Made by a program: the position numbers and the translations under genes. Positions 21,167 through 33,271 of a DNA stretch of 64,000 bases are shown one piece after another. Below the pieces are notes generated by a model that saw only the letters and a list, made by a program, of their open reading frames with translations, did not search any database and was not told where the DNA came from. Source of the stretch: Apiotrichum sp. Y4204 (lineage: Eukaryota; Basidiomycota; Tremellomycetes; Trichosporonales; Trichosporonaceae); the NCBI GenBank assembly GCA_025531455.1, contig JAMYHL010000001.1:310001-374000 (forward strand), given 5' to 3'. Positions within the stretch are counted from its first letter, which is position 1. Each line of letters starts with the position of its first letter.

Positions 21167-24100
21167 ATGGCACCTGAGCCCAAGGAAAACGGGACCGCCG
21201 ACTCGGAGCGGTACCTCGACCTGCTCCTGGCCGCCTCTGATCCCGCGAGCTCGACCATCTCCTCCGAGACGCTCGCCGAGGACCTGGGCATCTCCGCGCT
21301 CCCAACTCCCGAAGAGGCGCTCAAGCTAGTGGAGAAGGACGTCCTTGCGCCTCCGAGAGACCTGTCCGGCCCAGACCTATGGCGCTGGCAGGTGAACCTC
21401 CCCACGCCGATCCCGCTGCCGCAGCTCCGCCTCGAGCCCCTTCCGCCAACCCACGTCGTGGCGCCCAGTTTCCGCGGTATTGACGGAACATTCACGCACT
21501 GGCGTGATGGGCTTGCCCCGAAGCCGGCGGCGCACCCGTCGCTCTCGAGCTCGATGATGCGCGAGCCCGGTGCGCTGGGCTCCTTTGTCCGTGGCAAGAG
21601 CACGAACGCGCCGTTCCTCCCTGGCGGCCTCGAGCCAGCTGTAACGGTTGAGGAGGTTGAGGAGGAGCTTGAGGATGAGGACGGGTGGAAGACGCGCGCG
21701 CCTGGCATGCGCAGAGGCGTGCAGCTTGAAGGAGGTGAGCCAAGAGTGTGGCAATGAGCTAACATCTCAGCGGATGCGTTCCTTACGGAGATGCTGGGCG
21801 CGCAGTCCATGACCACCAAGGCGAAGCGGAGACGCCGCGGAGGAGAGGAGTCGCCAACCCTTGAGGTGCGTTTAACTCGTAGGAATGACAACCTTGCTGA
21901 CCGAGAAGGTGATGCGTCTGGGCGACGACGAGATTACACATGATGGCCAGGTCAGCCGGCCCGGGCCGTCCACTTCGACCAAGAACGTCGACGACCTTCT
22001 CCCTGTTGGAGTGAGTTGACATAGTGTTGTTTAATCAACTCTAACAATACAGCGGCTACCTGCCCCGCCGCCGCCGAGGAAGGCCTTCAACACCATCGCA
22101 AAGAAGGAGTGGGCGCACGTCGTGGATGTCAACCAGGAGCTTGTCAATGTAAGCTCGCATTGTCGATAAAGCTAACAGCCCAGTTCCACGAGCTCGTCCC
22201 CGAGATGGCCCGCGAGGTTGGTATCCACTCTCGCTAGCACTGACATCCAGTATCCGTTCGAGCTCGACAACTTCCAGAAAGAGGCCGTCTACCGCCTCGA
22301 GATGGGCGACAGCGTCTTTGTTGCTGCGCACACGTCGGCTGGTAAGACCGTGGTAGCCGAGTACGCCATTGCGCTGGCAATGAAGCACATGACGAGGTGA
22401 GTTATGAAAGGATGCATGAACTCACAGCAGGGCAATCTATACCTCGCCGATCAAGGCTTTGTCGAATCAAAAGTTCCGTGACTTCAAGAACACGTTCGAC
22501 CCAGCAGCCATTGGCATTCTCACTGGTGATGTGCAGATCAATGCGGAGGCCCCCTGTTTGATTGTGTGTATCTCCGACGCGACTGACAAGCTAATCACTA
22601 GATGACCACCGAGATTCTGCGTAGCATGCTCTACAAGGGTGCCGACCTGATTCGTGACGTCGAGTTTGTTATTTTCGACGAGGTGCACTATGTAAACGAC
22701 GCAGAGGTATGTGCTGATTGCAACTGTTGGTAAAAGGATCGCCTAACAGCTCCAGCGTGGTGTCGTTTGGGAGGAAGTCATCATCATGCTTCCGGAGCAC
22801 GTCAACATAATTCTCTTGTCTGCAACTGTCCCCAATACCAAGGAATTTGCGGATTGGGTTGGGTAGGTTCCTTGCAGAAGCCGTTGCTGACCCGCCAGTC
22901 GCACGAAGAAGAAGAACATCTACGTCATCTCCACTCCTATGCGTCCAGTCCCTCTCGAGCACTACCTCTGGGCCGGCAAGGAGCTGCACAAGATCGTCGA
23001 TTCGAAGGGCCAGTTTCTCGGAGATGGCTACAAGTCTGCCGGCGAGGCACTTCGCCGCAAGCAGGAGAAGGAGCGCGAGGCTGCTGGCCTCCCGCCGCTG
23101 GTCCGCACAGGCGGCCGCGGCGGAGCACCTGGCCAGGCGCCGAAAGCGAAGGACCTGCCCACCGGTCGTTCCGCGCCGTTCTCCCGCGTCGGTGGCGGCC
23201 GCTCACATACCAACCGCGGTGGTGGCCAGGGCGCCCCAGCTCCAGCAGTCGCCGCCCGTGGAGGTCGCGGTCGCGGAGGTCACATGGGCCGCGGCGGTCG
23301 TAGCCACCAGCTCGACCAGAACGTCTGGACGCATCTGATCAACTACCTCCGCAAGAACAACCTTCTCCCAGTGGTCAACTTCGTGTTCTCCAAGAAGCGC
23401 TGTGAGGAGTACGCGATGACACTGACTGGCACCGACCTGTGTGATGCCAAGGAGAAGAGCGAGGTTCACATTGTGTGGGAGCGCGCGCTCACGCGCCTAA
23501 AGGGGACTGATAAGACGCTGCCCCAGATTTTGAGGATGAAGGAGCTTATGAGCCGCGGTATCGGTGTCCACCACGGTGGCCTCCTCCCTCTTGTTAAAGG
23601 TGTGTCCGCTGTTGAGGTGAGATTTCAGCTGACGGTGTACAGAGGTTGTCGAGATTCTCTTTGCGCGGGGACTGATCAAGGTCTTGTTTGCGACGGAGAC
23701 ATTTGCAATGGTGAGTGGAATCTACAGCGATCTTTATTCTGACAACCCCAGGGAGTCAACATGCCTGCGAAGAGCGTCGTGTTCTCGGGTATCCGCAAGC
23801 ACGACGGTGTGTCGTTCCGCAACCTCCTTCCCGGAGAGTACACCCAGATGGCGGGTCGTGCCGGTCGTCGTGGTCTTGACACGACCGGTACTGTCATCAT
23901 TCTCAGTGGCGAGGAGCTTCAGCCTGTGAGTGTGTGACATAGTCACAACTACATCATTGAGCGTCGCAGCTGACAGTATCCAGGTGACCGAGCTCCAGGA
24001 GATGATGCTCGGCGTGCCCAACCGCCTCACCTCTCAATTCCGCCTCACGTACAATATGATTCTTAACCTTCTTCGCGTGGAGGCGCTGCGTGTCGAGGAA

Positions 24101-25705
24101 ATGATAAAGCGCTCCTTCTCGGAGAATGCCGCGCAAAAGCTTGCCCCTGAGCAGCAGAAGCAGGTCGAGCAGGTGAGCGGATCTTGAATGTCACAGCAAC
24201 TGATCTGTTACAGACCGAGAAACGTCTAGCAAAGCTGCCCAATGTCGACTGCGCTACGTGCAAGCCCGATATTGAGGCGTTCTATGACCTCTCAGCGGAA
24301 GTCGTTCGTCTTAACAAGAACCTCGTTCACCAGGCTGCCTGGGCGCCAGGAAAGCAGATGATTCCTGGGCGTATTATTGTTCTCCAGGACGGCGTAAGTT
24401 TCCCCCAAGTGGCGCTTACTGATGGCAGCACTTCTTTGGCAACGTTGCCATAGTTCTGCGAAACGCCCCGTCTATCGTCCGCGACGGCGTCAAGACCGAC
24501 TCGAGGGCATACTGGGTCCTGGCGCTGGTCACCAAGCGGCAGCTGACTCACAAGGACGATGTCAAGGACGAGGACGTGCCACCTCGCTGGCCACCTGTTC
24601 TCCACCCCGGAGAATTTAGCGATCCCCATTGGGAGCTGACTACGGTAGACAGCTCGAGTGTCTCCTTCATCACCAGTCGCTTGTTCAAGGTCGACGCAGT
24701 TGCCATCCTCGACAAGCGGTCAAAGGAGGCGTCGCTCACAGCCGTGCAGCACCTTGCTGGTGTGTTCGAGTCGCTCGCTTCCAGCACTCTTGCCGAACAG
24801 GAGTTTGACTGGGCTCGCATGAGCAAACTCGAGTTCCAGGACCTACTTCGCTCCCGCATAGCCCTTACTGACCGTGTGGCCAAGCTCGGCTGCCAGCTGT
24901 GCAAGGAGTTTGACGATCACGTGAGTTACCTCCATACTACCTGATGTACCGAACTCACCCGCAGTACGACATCATACACGAGAGGAAGCTCGTAGAGGGC
25001 AGCCTGAAGCAGCTCAAGCTTGCGCTCTCGGATCAGAACCTTGAGTTGCTTCCCGACTACGAGTCGCGAGTCGAGGTGCTCAAGGAGCTGCAGTTCATTG
25101 ACCAGAACTCTACTGTGCTGCTCAAGGGCCGCGTGGCGTGTGAAATTAACTCGGCCCACGAGCTCATCCTCACCGAGCTCATCCTCGACAACATTCTGGC
25201 AGACTACACGCCCGAAGAGGCCGTCGCCCTCCTCTCGGTATTCGTGTTTGTGGAGAAGACCGAGTCCCAGCCAGAGATACCCGCCAAGCTCGCGCAGGGT
25301 CTGGACATTATCTACGCGATCGCGGACAATGTGGAGAACTGCCAGCTGCGGCGGCACGTCACGTTTGAGGACTTTAGAGAGAAGTTCAAGCCCGGCCTCG
25401 TCGAGGTCGTGTACGAGTGGGCCAAGGGCATGGTGAGTGAGACGATTATGCAGCCTACTCACGCGGCAGCCGTTCAACGAGATTACGCAGCTCACGGACG
25501 TACCCGAGGGCACGATCGTGCGCGTGATCACGCGCCTCGACGAGACGTGCCGGGAGGTGCGTGACGCCGCGCGCGTCATTGGCGATGCCGAGCTGTTCCA
25601 GAAGATGGAGGAGGCGCAGGCGCTCATCAAGCGAGACAGTGAGTTAGAGCCTGTGACCCAAAAACTGACGATGCAGTTGTGTTCGCTGCCAGCTTGTATC
25701 TGTAG
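21167..25705 (+). CDS. SKI2: Ski2 DExH-box RNA helicase (superkiller complex)
   Basis: ATP-dependent 3'-5' RNA helicase that, with Ski3 and Ski8, feeds mRNA into the cytoplasmic exosome. Roughly 1,250 residues over more than ten exons with short introns. Helicase motifs are motif [33 protein letters not shown], motif [11 protein letters not shown] (DEVH), motif [11 protein letters not shown], the C-terminal lobe [29 protein letters not shown], and motif [11 protein letters not shown]. Between the RecA lobes sits an arch insertion rich in RGG/Gly/Arg (about 23100-23310). The C-terminal DSHCT domain ends in the diagnostic [10 protein letters not shown], supplied by a last short exon. The nuclear paralogue Mtr4 is excluded by the Ski2-type N-terminus ([14 protein letters not shown]) and this end. 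Confidence 0.95.
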
Positions 25706-25761
25706 ACCATACACCAATGCATTAGACAGATCAGAGGAGCGACTGTGTGGTGAGGTGAGAA

Positions 25762-28153
25762 TCACAGACCAGGCTGTTGCAGCATGGCCATGAGATCAAA
25801 CTCCCCCCCAATAGGGATGGTGTTCTGAGAGAAGAGCGACTGGATAAACTCGTCGAGCGACTCATCCGCCGTCCAGCTCGAGGCATCAAACGCAGCCCTG
25901 GAATCAGCACGGTTGCTACTCACACTCACTCAGGCGCGGAATCGGGCTGCACGTCTGGCAAGCTCTGCACGTCGACAACCTCGGCCGAGCGGGTATACTC
26001 GTCCAGCAGGCGTTGTAGGATATCCGCCTTCTGGTGTCCGGCCTCCCACGTGCCCCCGATCTGGCGGAGCATACCGAGACAAGACCACACCTTCTCCAGA
26101 CTCGCGGCGACCTGGGACGGGAGGACGGCCTGCGCGGCAGCGAGCAGAAACGTCGTGGCTGTCGTGTACACTATCGCCGCCATTGTCGGGGGCGTGTACC
26201 CCAGCCCGTGGGAGAGGTGGTACTGCTGCGCAAAGAGGTATGACCGCTGCGCGGCCTCGTGGCATCGCTGGGATGAGAGTGTGTTGGGACTGGGGCCACT
26301 TACGTCCATGGCATATCTTGCAAATTCTGACTCGGCGACGACCTGGCTGAAGGGCTGGAAGAGGAGGATGACGACCCACGCCCAGCTCTGGTTGAGGAGG
26401 ATAATGTGCGGCTGCGCGGGGGTATCGGAGGGTTCGAGACTGACCTGCGTGGGGAGGTCGGCACGCCACGCGTCGAGGGCGGTGCTTCCGTCAGTACGTG
26501 TCAGTTTGACGCAAGCTCATAACGCACCGGAACCGCTCCACCGTCCCGTCCGCGACGAGCGCGGCTTTGTCGCACCGCTCGTATCTGCTCAGTCAGCACG
26601 AGACACAGGACAACTGACAGTGTGTTCGTAATGTCGGTCGCGATCCGCATGAGGCTGACAGTATGAACGAACGCCGTGCTGAGCCAGGACGGCGAGGGCG
26701 CGAGCGCGCCGTGCTGTCCCGGCGGCCACGTCCAGGCCGTGTGGTCGGTCACCGCGTCTGGTACCGGCGGCGGACATCTGCGGTCAAAACAAAACAATTA
26801 CAACAGTACGCACGAGTATTGCCCCCCCATGAGCGAGCTGCGGCCAATGTAAATTGCCCACATCTCTTCTTGCGCGAATGTCGACCAGAACGCCACGTTC
26901 CGCTCTGTCCACGTCTCGTGGGAGAGTTTCCCACCACTGACGAGCGCCGACGTGTCGACATGTAGCCCGACTGTATAAGTAGGTATTATCATCTCTTCTT
27001 GTCACTTACGCCCAAAACACAGCCGGATCGCAAGCCCGCTCGCGATCCACCCCAGCGAGTAGTTGCCGCCGGTGCTGCAAAAGCTGCTCCGCAGCGTGAG
27101 CGCCAGCACGGTCGCGACGCAGGGATTGGCGATCTCCTGTTCGAGCAGCCCGCCCGCGTGGAGATGGAACGCGCGGCGCGTGCTCTGTGCGCGGAGGTGC
27201 TCTTCGTCGGCATACGCGAGGCCCAGCGCGAGGATCGTGTTGTGCGCTACCCGGCTGTAGTTTGGTGCCAGTGCGGGCAGGTCCGCGGTGTCTGCGATAG
27301 ACAGCGCGACGTCCATGTCGCGGTAGAAGAGGTGCGGCGTCGCGCGCTGGGCTACCCGTCAGCACTGCCGGGGGGTTTGGCGGGGGGGGGGGGGGGGGAA
27401 TGTACCAAAAGGGGCGAAATACCGAAAGAAGCGGTCCAGCGCAGTGTCGTGCTGCGCCTTGGTGAGGTACACGTCGGGGAGGAATCTTGCAAAGCGTCGC
27501 GGATCAGTTGTGTTCGGGAGGCGCGCAGAGTCGCGGCTGGGCGCGGCCGTGGCGCCGAGATGGTGGAATGCACTTGTTGCGCTGTGTACTCGCAGGGAGC
27601 CGCGGTCATCTTGTACCTTTTATTAGCGGAGCTGGAGGCGGGGACGTACCATGAGTTCCTCGACAGCGTCAGCACGGGCTGTCGGGCTGACTGATGGCCG
27701 GTCTGGGATGGACGCGTCGACGGCAAAGCACGGCTCAAAGGTGGATATCTGTGTCTGTGTTGTCTGAGGCGGAGGCGGTAACGGGTGTAGAGAATACCGC
27801 TTCTGCGAGGACTGATCCAGAAGACGGCGATACTCCTCTACCTCTTTCTCAAGCTGCACCACCCTCGCGCGGAGACCGTTGACTTGCTCCTTTGACAGTG
27901 GCCGCCGCCAGTCGTCCCGCGTGGAACTGCACTCGTCCTTCCGTCAGTTTAATAAAGCAGGGTGAATACTTTATAGAAGACGCAAGTACCGCAAGGACGC
28001 GCGCCGTCGCACTTCTTCTTCCTGAGACTAAGCGGAAGTTGGACGGACAGAGGGTCAGAGGGCTCACCGCTCCCGGCAGTTCGTGCAGGCTTGCGTCACG
28101 TTCCGTCTTGTGGGTCCTGGTTTTGGAGAGTTCTGGGTGCGAGACGGCGGCAT
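25762..28153 (-). CDS. Zn(2)-Cys(6) fungal-type transcription factor
   Basis: Nuclear regulator with a binuclear zinc cluster, about 650 residues in at least ten exons on the minus strand, converging tail to tail with SKI2. The cluster is assembled across three exons: [24 protein letters not shown] and DECSS, giving six Cys. It is followed by a coiled coil ([20 protein letters not shown]) for dimerisation. The middle is a fungal_trans-type domain, with [20 protein letters not shown] and [14 protein letters not shown]. The C-terminus ([15 protein letters not shown]) is a possible activation tail. One intron has a run of 17 G on the plus strand (27382-27398). No target pathway can be named. Confidence 0.85.
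27382..27398 (+). repeat. G17 homopolymer inside an intron
   Basis: Seventeen consecutive G on the plus strand (C on the transcribed strand) within the intron that starts GTACATT and ends GGGTAG in the Zn2Cys6 gene. Another G6 lies 10 bp before it. The exact length may be a sequencing artefact. Confidence 0.8.
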
Positions 28154-28181
28154 TGGAATGTACGTATGCAGAAGCGATGGA

Positions 28182-28217
28182 GTTGTAGCGAGTGCAGGAG
28201 TTGTAGCGAGTGCAGGC
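28182..28217 (+). repeat. Two perfect copies of an 18-bp unit
   Basis: The unit gagttgtagcgagtgcag occurs twice head to tail, 29-64 bp upstream of the Zn2Cys6 start codon, so it lies in that gene's leader or core promoter. Confidence 0.85.
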
Positions 28218-28858
28218 GAGAGTTGAATGGATGTGGGTCGTCGCACTTTGCGCTCCACTTCCGCTGTATGGAATGACGGAATTGACCGACGCCGAGATGG
28301 CCGACCCGGGAGGCCGGAGAGACGTGCGGCAGCCCCACCCACCACAACCGCCACCCTCCAGAAGAAACACATGCATACGCGATGAATCCCAGAGCTGAAC
28401 GGAGGGAAAGAGTATGTGGTTTGTAGTACCCGTCCGCGTTTCTGGACCGTTCACTGATTGCTATGGTGACGTGAGAAGGTGAGAGGTGGATACGCCGACG
28501 ATTCCGAACAGCACAGTGCGGCACACAGCGATCGTCAATGCTGCGTCTCCGTGTACGTCTTCGATCTTACAAGCAATCCAGAAACATCTCGATCCGCCAG
28601 CTGTCCAGCTTACCGCTCGCTCGACAGCTTTATCAAACGCCCGGCGCGTCCGTCACCGCTCAAAACATCTCGGTTCGATGTCCGACCCACTTCCGCCACT
28701 TCCGCCCAACTTCCATACCCTGTGCGGGTCGGTTACTTGTGTCGCACAGCGCCCGGATCCGATGCGGTAACTCAACTCCATTGACCCCGTGTTTCTCATG
28801 GCGTTGTGGAACGACACGCCATCACAACAATCGAGTGTCTTTCTCATCTTCTCGCGTT

Positions 28859-28868
28859 GTATATAACT
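28859..28868 (+). promoter_or_regulatory. TATA box of the HAD gene
   Basis: tgtatataac about 95 bp upstream of the ATG at 28955, followed by a short pyrimidine-rich leader. Confidence 0.55.
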
Positions 28869-28954
28869 GAAGCCCAAGACGCAGCTCTATCCCCACCAAT
28901 CCAGATCCAGCGCATACCACTCTCCAGTCCATCCCACTGTCTCCTCCACTCACG

Positions 28955-29964
28955 ATGTCTCTCAAGAACTACAAGGCCCTCCTCTACGACTGCTACGGCG
29001 TAAGCCCCCCTCCACCGTCAACGATCAATGACTAACCCCCAGACCCTGATCAACTGGGAGCAGGGCATGATCGACAATGCGCCAGTACTTAAGCGTGCGG
29101 GCGCGCCCTCCCGCGCTGAGTTCTTCGCGCGCTTCGGCCCACACGAAACTCGCATCCAGACCGAGACGCCGACAATGCCGTACCCAGAGGTGTGCGTATC
29201 GCTGGGGAAACCGAGAGCTGACAAAAGGTTGAAGCAGGGGTACCTTGCAACAGCGAAAGATTTTGGCCTCGAGGTCTCTGATGGTGATTTATACTTATGT
29301 TCTGGCTAATGAGCAGAGGAGGCATCCGCGTTTGGGAACAGTGTCGGCGCGTGGCCTGCCTTTCCTGACTCAGCGGACGCGCTCGAGCGCCTGAACAAGA
29401 TGGGTCTGCGACAGATCATCCTCTCGAATGTTAACAATGCGAGCTTTGAGGTGTGAGTTAACCTGCTGGGAAGACAAAAGTTGATGGCAGATCGAAGAGG
29501 AAGCTCGAGCAGAACTTTACTTTTGATGCTATTTACACGGCCGAGAAGAGTGAGTGAGGGAACGGTTCTTGACTGGGAATGGAGTGTAGCTGGTTATTCA
29601 AAGCTAGTCTCCAAACAACGCGGCATACTCTGTCTCTCCCATGCTCACACCCCAGTCGGGTCCTACAAGCCATCACTTGCCAACTTCGACTATGCGATCT
29701 CGCACATCAAGTCCGAATTCGGCATCGACGCGGAACACATCCTCATTGTCGCCAACTCGAAGCTGCACGACATTCAGCCGTGAGTACCGAGACTCTCTCA
29801 GTTCTGACATCAGGGGGCACAAGAAGGGTCTCAAGGGCGCGTGGATCTCGCGCACGACGACGGAGCCGGTCATGGGCGTAAGCGACTATGCGGACGTCAA
29901 GCCCGACTGGACGTTCCAGGCCATGAAGGACTTCACGGATGCGATGGAGGAGGCGAGGAAGTAG
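28955..29964 (+). CDS. HAD-superfamily hydrolase (haloacid dehalogenase type II-like)
   Basis: Seven exons. Those resolved to the base are 28955-28999, 29043-29191 and the start of exon 3 at 29228; later junctions are VSD|EE, FEV|SK, K|IGSYKP and QP|GHKKG. Motif I is LLYDCYGTLINWE with the nucleophilic Asp, motif II is ILSNVNN, motif III is YKPS, and motif IV is [15 protein letters not shown]. The D-x-YGTL pattern and the cap between motif I and II match L-2-haloacid dehalogenase-type proteins, which act on small organic or phosphorylated substrates. The natural substrate in yeasts is unknown. About 240 residues, family-typical. Confidence 0.88.
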
Positions 29965-31070
29965 GCTGGGAGTGTATGTATTGTATTGCGGTGATGCGGT
30001 TGGACGAGGTGGTTGCTGTCGAGGACATTGAGGAATGAACTGTTTCCCGGATTGGGCGACGTGGAGTCGTGAGCACGGGACAGCGGTAGGAATACAGTAG
30101 CCGTAGACATCTTTGAATGCAGGGACATACTGTAGGCCGACCGGGAGCCCTGTGTGAGTGAGCACAAGGCCTGCAGGGCAGTCAGTCCCTTGCTCTGTGG
30201 TTGCCAGATCCCGTCCATGGCCTCACTGCGGGTACACATATGCTGCGGACGTTTTCGTGATGGAATAATGCTGGTCGAGTGGTACATCCGCACTTTGCAG
30301 CCGGTGCATCGCTGCAACGAGTATGGCGGGGCTAAGAGCTGGATCTCTGTACAGTACTCACTGAATGATGTCTGGGCGCGATCTAAAAGAGTGGGAAAGT
30401 TTTTAATTTAGCGCTCGTTATCTTATCTTTTGGTGATCGGCGCGTGAGCATTCGCCAGTCGCCAAATGACGAAAAACCGACAACGCCCACCCCTTTTCGT
30501 CCTCTACCACGACCCGCCAGCTCTAGGATATAGAAATTACAGCAATCCAGTGCACGCAAGCCTCGGAGTGACCAATCTCAACTTCCCACACAGCACCGCA
30601 AGCGACTGCGCCGCCTGCGTCGCCGCAGCGGCGTGGCGTTCGGAGAAAAGAATCCAGCTCCCAGGCCCCAGGGACGTAAGGACCGCTGTGGCTTGGCATT
30701 TTTGGGACACATGCAGCAAATGCAGCACATCCTTCGGAGAGCTGGAGAGCTGAGTGGTTGTCTCGTGGATCGTGGATGCTGTCAATGTGTACAGCACGAT
30801 CCATACCGCCCCCGATTCACCATTCCTCGTCATCAGAATTTACACCAGTACACGAGCATTCATCGCAGTGTGTGCCTTTACATCTCTCGCCCACCGCGCA
30901 CGTCTGTGCGAGGATGGGTATATATCGGCTCTCAACTTGCTAGTTCTCCATCTCCCAACATCATTCAGTTTCATTTGTGCGCAACGGGCATCCTCTGGGA
31001 GACGACATACACGACTCACCTCCACCACTCCCACCCACTCCTCACTCAACAATAGACACCCGCCCAGTCG
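29965..31070. other. Intergenic, F-box-like gene 5' flank
   Basis: 1.1 kb without a supportable gene. A TATATAT element lies at 30919-30925, 150 bp upstream of the next start codon, and the stretch after it is pyrimidine-rich. Confidence 0.45.
30919..30925 (+). promoter_or_regulatory. TATA-like element upstream of the F-box-like gene
   Basis: tatatat about 150 bp upstream of the ATG at 31071. Assigned by position only. Confidence 0.4.
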
Positions 31071-32576
31071 ATGCCCCGGGTCGCCGCAGCTTCTCTCCCC
31101 CGACACGTCAACACCAACCATCAGTCCGAGTTACACCTACATTCCCATCCCCATCATTACTCTCACTCTCACTCTCACTCTTACTCTGGGTCTCACTCCC
31201 ACTATCGCCCGCATCGTCCCAAGCGCAGCATGAGCATGAGGACGAGCGCGCCGGTGTGCACCGGCCTGCCGGACATATACGAGGGGGTGTTCGAATGGCT
31301 GCCCAGCGGCAGTCCGGGCGCATCAGCCTCCTTTATCCTCGAGAACGCAAAGGACATCGAGGCGGCACTGGACGCACTAGACTCGCAGGTTGAGCCCGGC
31401 GAACCACTCACCCGCGCACCAACTCTCTTGGTTAGACGGGAGACGATCCGTCGGCGTTCGCGCGACCTCAGGCCACACAGCCCCACCCCACCCGATAAAC
31501 TCGAGTACGCGGGCTTCCCACACATCATCGAGCGCATTATCGAGGACACGCCGTGGGACGACAAGTTTGTCTGGCGCGGCACTTGCAAGGACCTGCAGCG
31601 CTTTGTCGACAAGACACTCTTTGCACACATCATTGTGCGGTACACCTCTGTGTCGCTCCGGTATCCGCAGGACGTGCGGCTCAGCGCCCCCGGCCAGCGG
31701 CGCCTCCCCAAGCTCAACCTCATGGACAGGGCGGCCGTGACACGCAGCCTGTTCTACACAAAGGTTCTCGACTGGCACCTCTTCTTCTCCCCCGTCCTCG
31801 CGGCCGACGCGGCCATCTTCTTCGACGCCCTCACCAACCTCCGCCTCGTGCGCCGCACCACCGCCGGCCTCCTTCCGACGCCGCGGGCGCCGACCGTCGC
31901 AGAGTTTGTGTGCATCACTTCCGCCAACACCTGGCGCATTGGCTGGTGGTCCTCCGACATCCCGCCGTACGGCGAGGGCGGCCCGTACACGCCCGGCATG
32001 AAGCGCCTCGTCCTCCACATTGATTTTGACCCGTCGCACCCGCATCTGCAGTACGCGTGGTGGGACGAGTCAATGTACCTCGACCTCGCGCGGGCAAAGG
32101 AGCTGAACGAGCTGATCGTAGTCTTCGTCCCGTGCAGCAACCACCCGCGCGAGGTGGAGTCGATCGAGGCGCCGCCCCCGGACCTCGGGATCCTCGGCTC
32201 ACTTATCGCGTTTGGAAGCCTGGTTCTTTTCCGCGGCGGGCGCTTCGAGCTCGTAGGGACAGAGAACATTCCCCCCGCAGCATTCAACATTCCGCCCAAC
32301 GCGGACCTGCTCACCGAGATCCGCGCCCTCGTCGCCGCCTGGCCATCGACCTACGTCCACTGGGTCGACCCCCGCGAAATCGGCGACAATCTCAACTGGA
32401 AGCGCCGCCAGCTTCGCGAGGCCCTCGAGCACATCCACTTGTCCACTCTCGTCGACTTCTTCCACGAGGTCGGGGCGCCGCTGTACGAGCGCCTCCTCCG
32501 CCGCCCAGAGGACGTCGGGGACGTTGTGTTCCTCAATGACGATGGCCTCGAGCCCGTCTTCTCCGAGTGGAAGTAG
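31071..32576 (+). CDS. F-box-like protein (lineage-specific family), copy 1
   Basis: Unspliced 501-residue protein. The first 50 residues are a His/Ser repeat (HSHP, SHSHSHSYSGSHSHY) followed by a basic patch. A degenerate F-box-like helix bundle sits at about 148-190 (FPHIIERIIEDTPWDDKFVW then RGTCKDLQRFVD). The remaining 300 residues alternate short strands and helices without a recognisable repeat. Similar intronless proteins, with an N-terminal F-x-H-(I/L) helix then a stretch like R-x-T-(C/S)-(K/R), occur twice more at 39.8-41.5 and 43.2-44.3 kb. If the F-box reading is right the protein would bind Skp1 and recruit substrates for ubiquitination; that is inference. It lies 290 bp upstream of a tRNA-Arg gene. 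Confidence 0.7.
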   Translation: MPRVAAASLPRHVNTNHQSELHLHSHPHHYSHSHSHSYSGSHSHYRPHRPKRSMSMRTSAPVCTGLPDIYEGVFEWLPSGSPGASASFILENAKDIEAALDALDSQVEPGEPLTRAPTLLVRRETIRRRSRDLRPHSPTPPDKLEYAGFPHIIERIIEDTPWDDKFVWRGTCKDLQRFVDKTLFAHIIVRYTSVSLRYPQDVRLSAPGQRRLPKLNLMDRAAVTRSLFYTKVLDWHLFFSPVLAADAAIFFDALTNLRLVRRTTAGLLPTPRAPTVAEFVCITSANTWRIGWWSSDIPPYGEGGPYTPGMKRLVLHIDFDPSHPHLQYAWWDESMYLDLARAKELNELIVVFVPCSNHPREVESIEAPPPDLGILGSLIAFGSLVLFRGGRFELVGTENIPPAAFNIPPNADLLTEIRALVAAWPSTYVHWVDPREIGDNLNWKRRQLREALEHIHLSTLVDFFHEVGAPLYERLLRRPEDVGDVVFLNDDGLEPVFSEWK

Positions 32577-32865
32577 TCGGAAGATATCCCGGACATTGCA
32601 TGCCTCGACACAGATCCTCCCACAGACCCCGTCCCATCTCCCCCGTCATCATCTCACATCAACACTCTGTAAATATCCTTCCTGTATCCCTTTGCATAGC
32701 CCCACCACCCCACTCTGTACATAGAAATACATAGATAGAGAATAATGAAGTGGGTGACGACCATCAGCGTCATCTGTACATCGCCCGCGGTCATCGGCGC
32801 GGTTGTCGGCGCCCTGTTATTGATGCAGTCGGAAACGACAAAGAAGGGTTTTAAAAAAATATTCC
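32577..32865. other. Short intergenic region before tRNA-Arg
   Basis: 3' flank of the F-box-like gene. An A7-TAT stretch ends a few bases before the tRNA; the same element precedes the second tRNA-Arg copy. Confidence 0.5.
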
Positions 32866-32949
32866 GGTCGCGTGGCCAAATGGTACGGCGTCTGACTACG
32901 ATTTCGAGCGTTTATCAGGAGATCGCGGGTTCGATCCCCGTCGTGACCT
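32866..32949 (+). tRNA. tRNA-Arg(ACG) with a 12-nt intron, copy 1
   Basis: Acceptor ggtcgcg/cgtgacc with one G:U. Anticodon stem tctga/tcagg. The loop is CTACGA-intron-A, giving CTACGAA with anticodon ACG after removal of tttcgagcgttt. T arm gcggg-ttcgatc-cccgt and a T-rich terminator directly after. The mature sequence is identical to the copy at 44454-44537. Confidence 0.92.
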
Positions 32950-33271
32950 TTTTGTGGTTTCACACTCCAGCGAACCTGAATGGGTATCGCGGCGCCGGCG
33001 GGCGCGCAGCCGAAGCGGTGGAGCGGTGGTGTTGGTACGAACAGTGATGCACCATGTAGCAGAGAGACGCAGCGTGGTGATGAGCTGTACCGGTCGATCA
33101 CCTGTTGAATGGTGTTGATGGAGCGAATGGTGGGTTGATCGGGTGGACCAAGTGACGCAAGCCTTTGGGCATGTTCTTCAGGTCAATGGGTTAGTGCAAA
33201 ACGAGCAGTTAGCATGGTGCACCACGCACCATATGCAAAGCAGCTGCATCCCAAAGCACATGCACGCAAAT
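32950..33271. other. Intergenic, no gene seen
   Basis: About 320 bp between tRNA-Arg and the 3' end of the site-2 protease gene; nothing recognisable. Confidence 0.5.

Larger units (their letters stand above)
28154..28954. other. Divergent promoter, Zn2Cys6 gene / HAD gene
   Basis: 800 bp between divergent starts. It contains the 18-bp duplication at 28182-28217 and a TATA element at 28859. No gene was seen. Confidence 0.5.
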
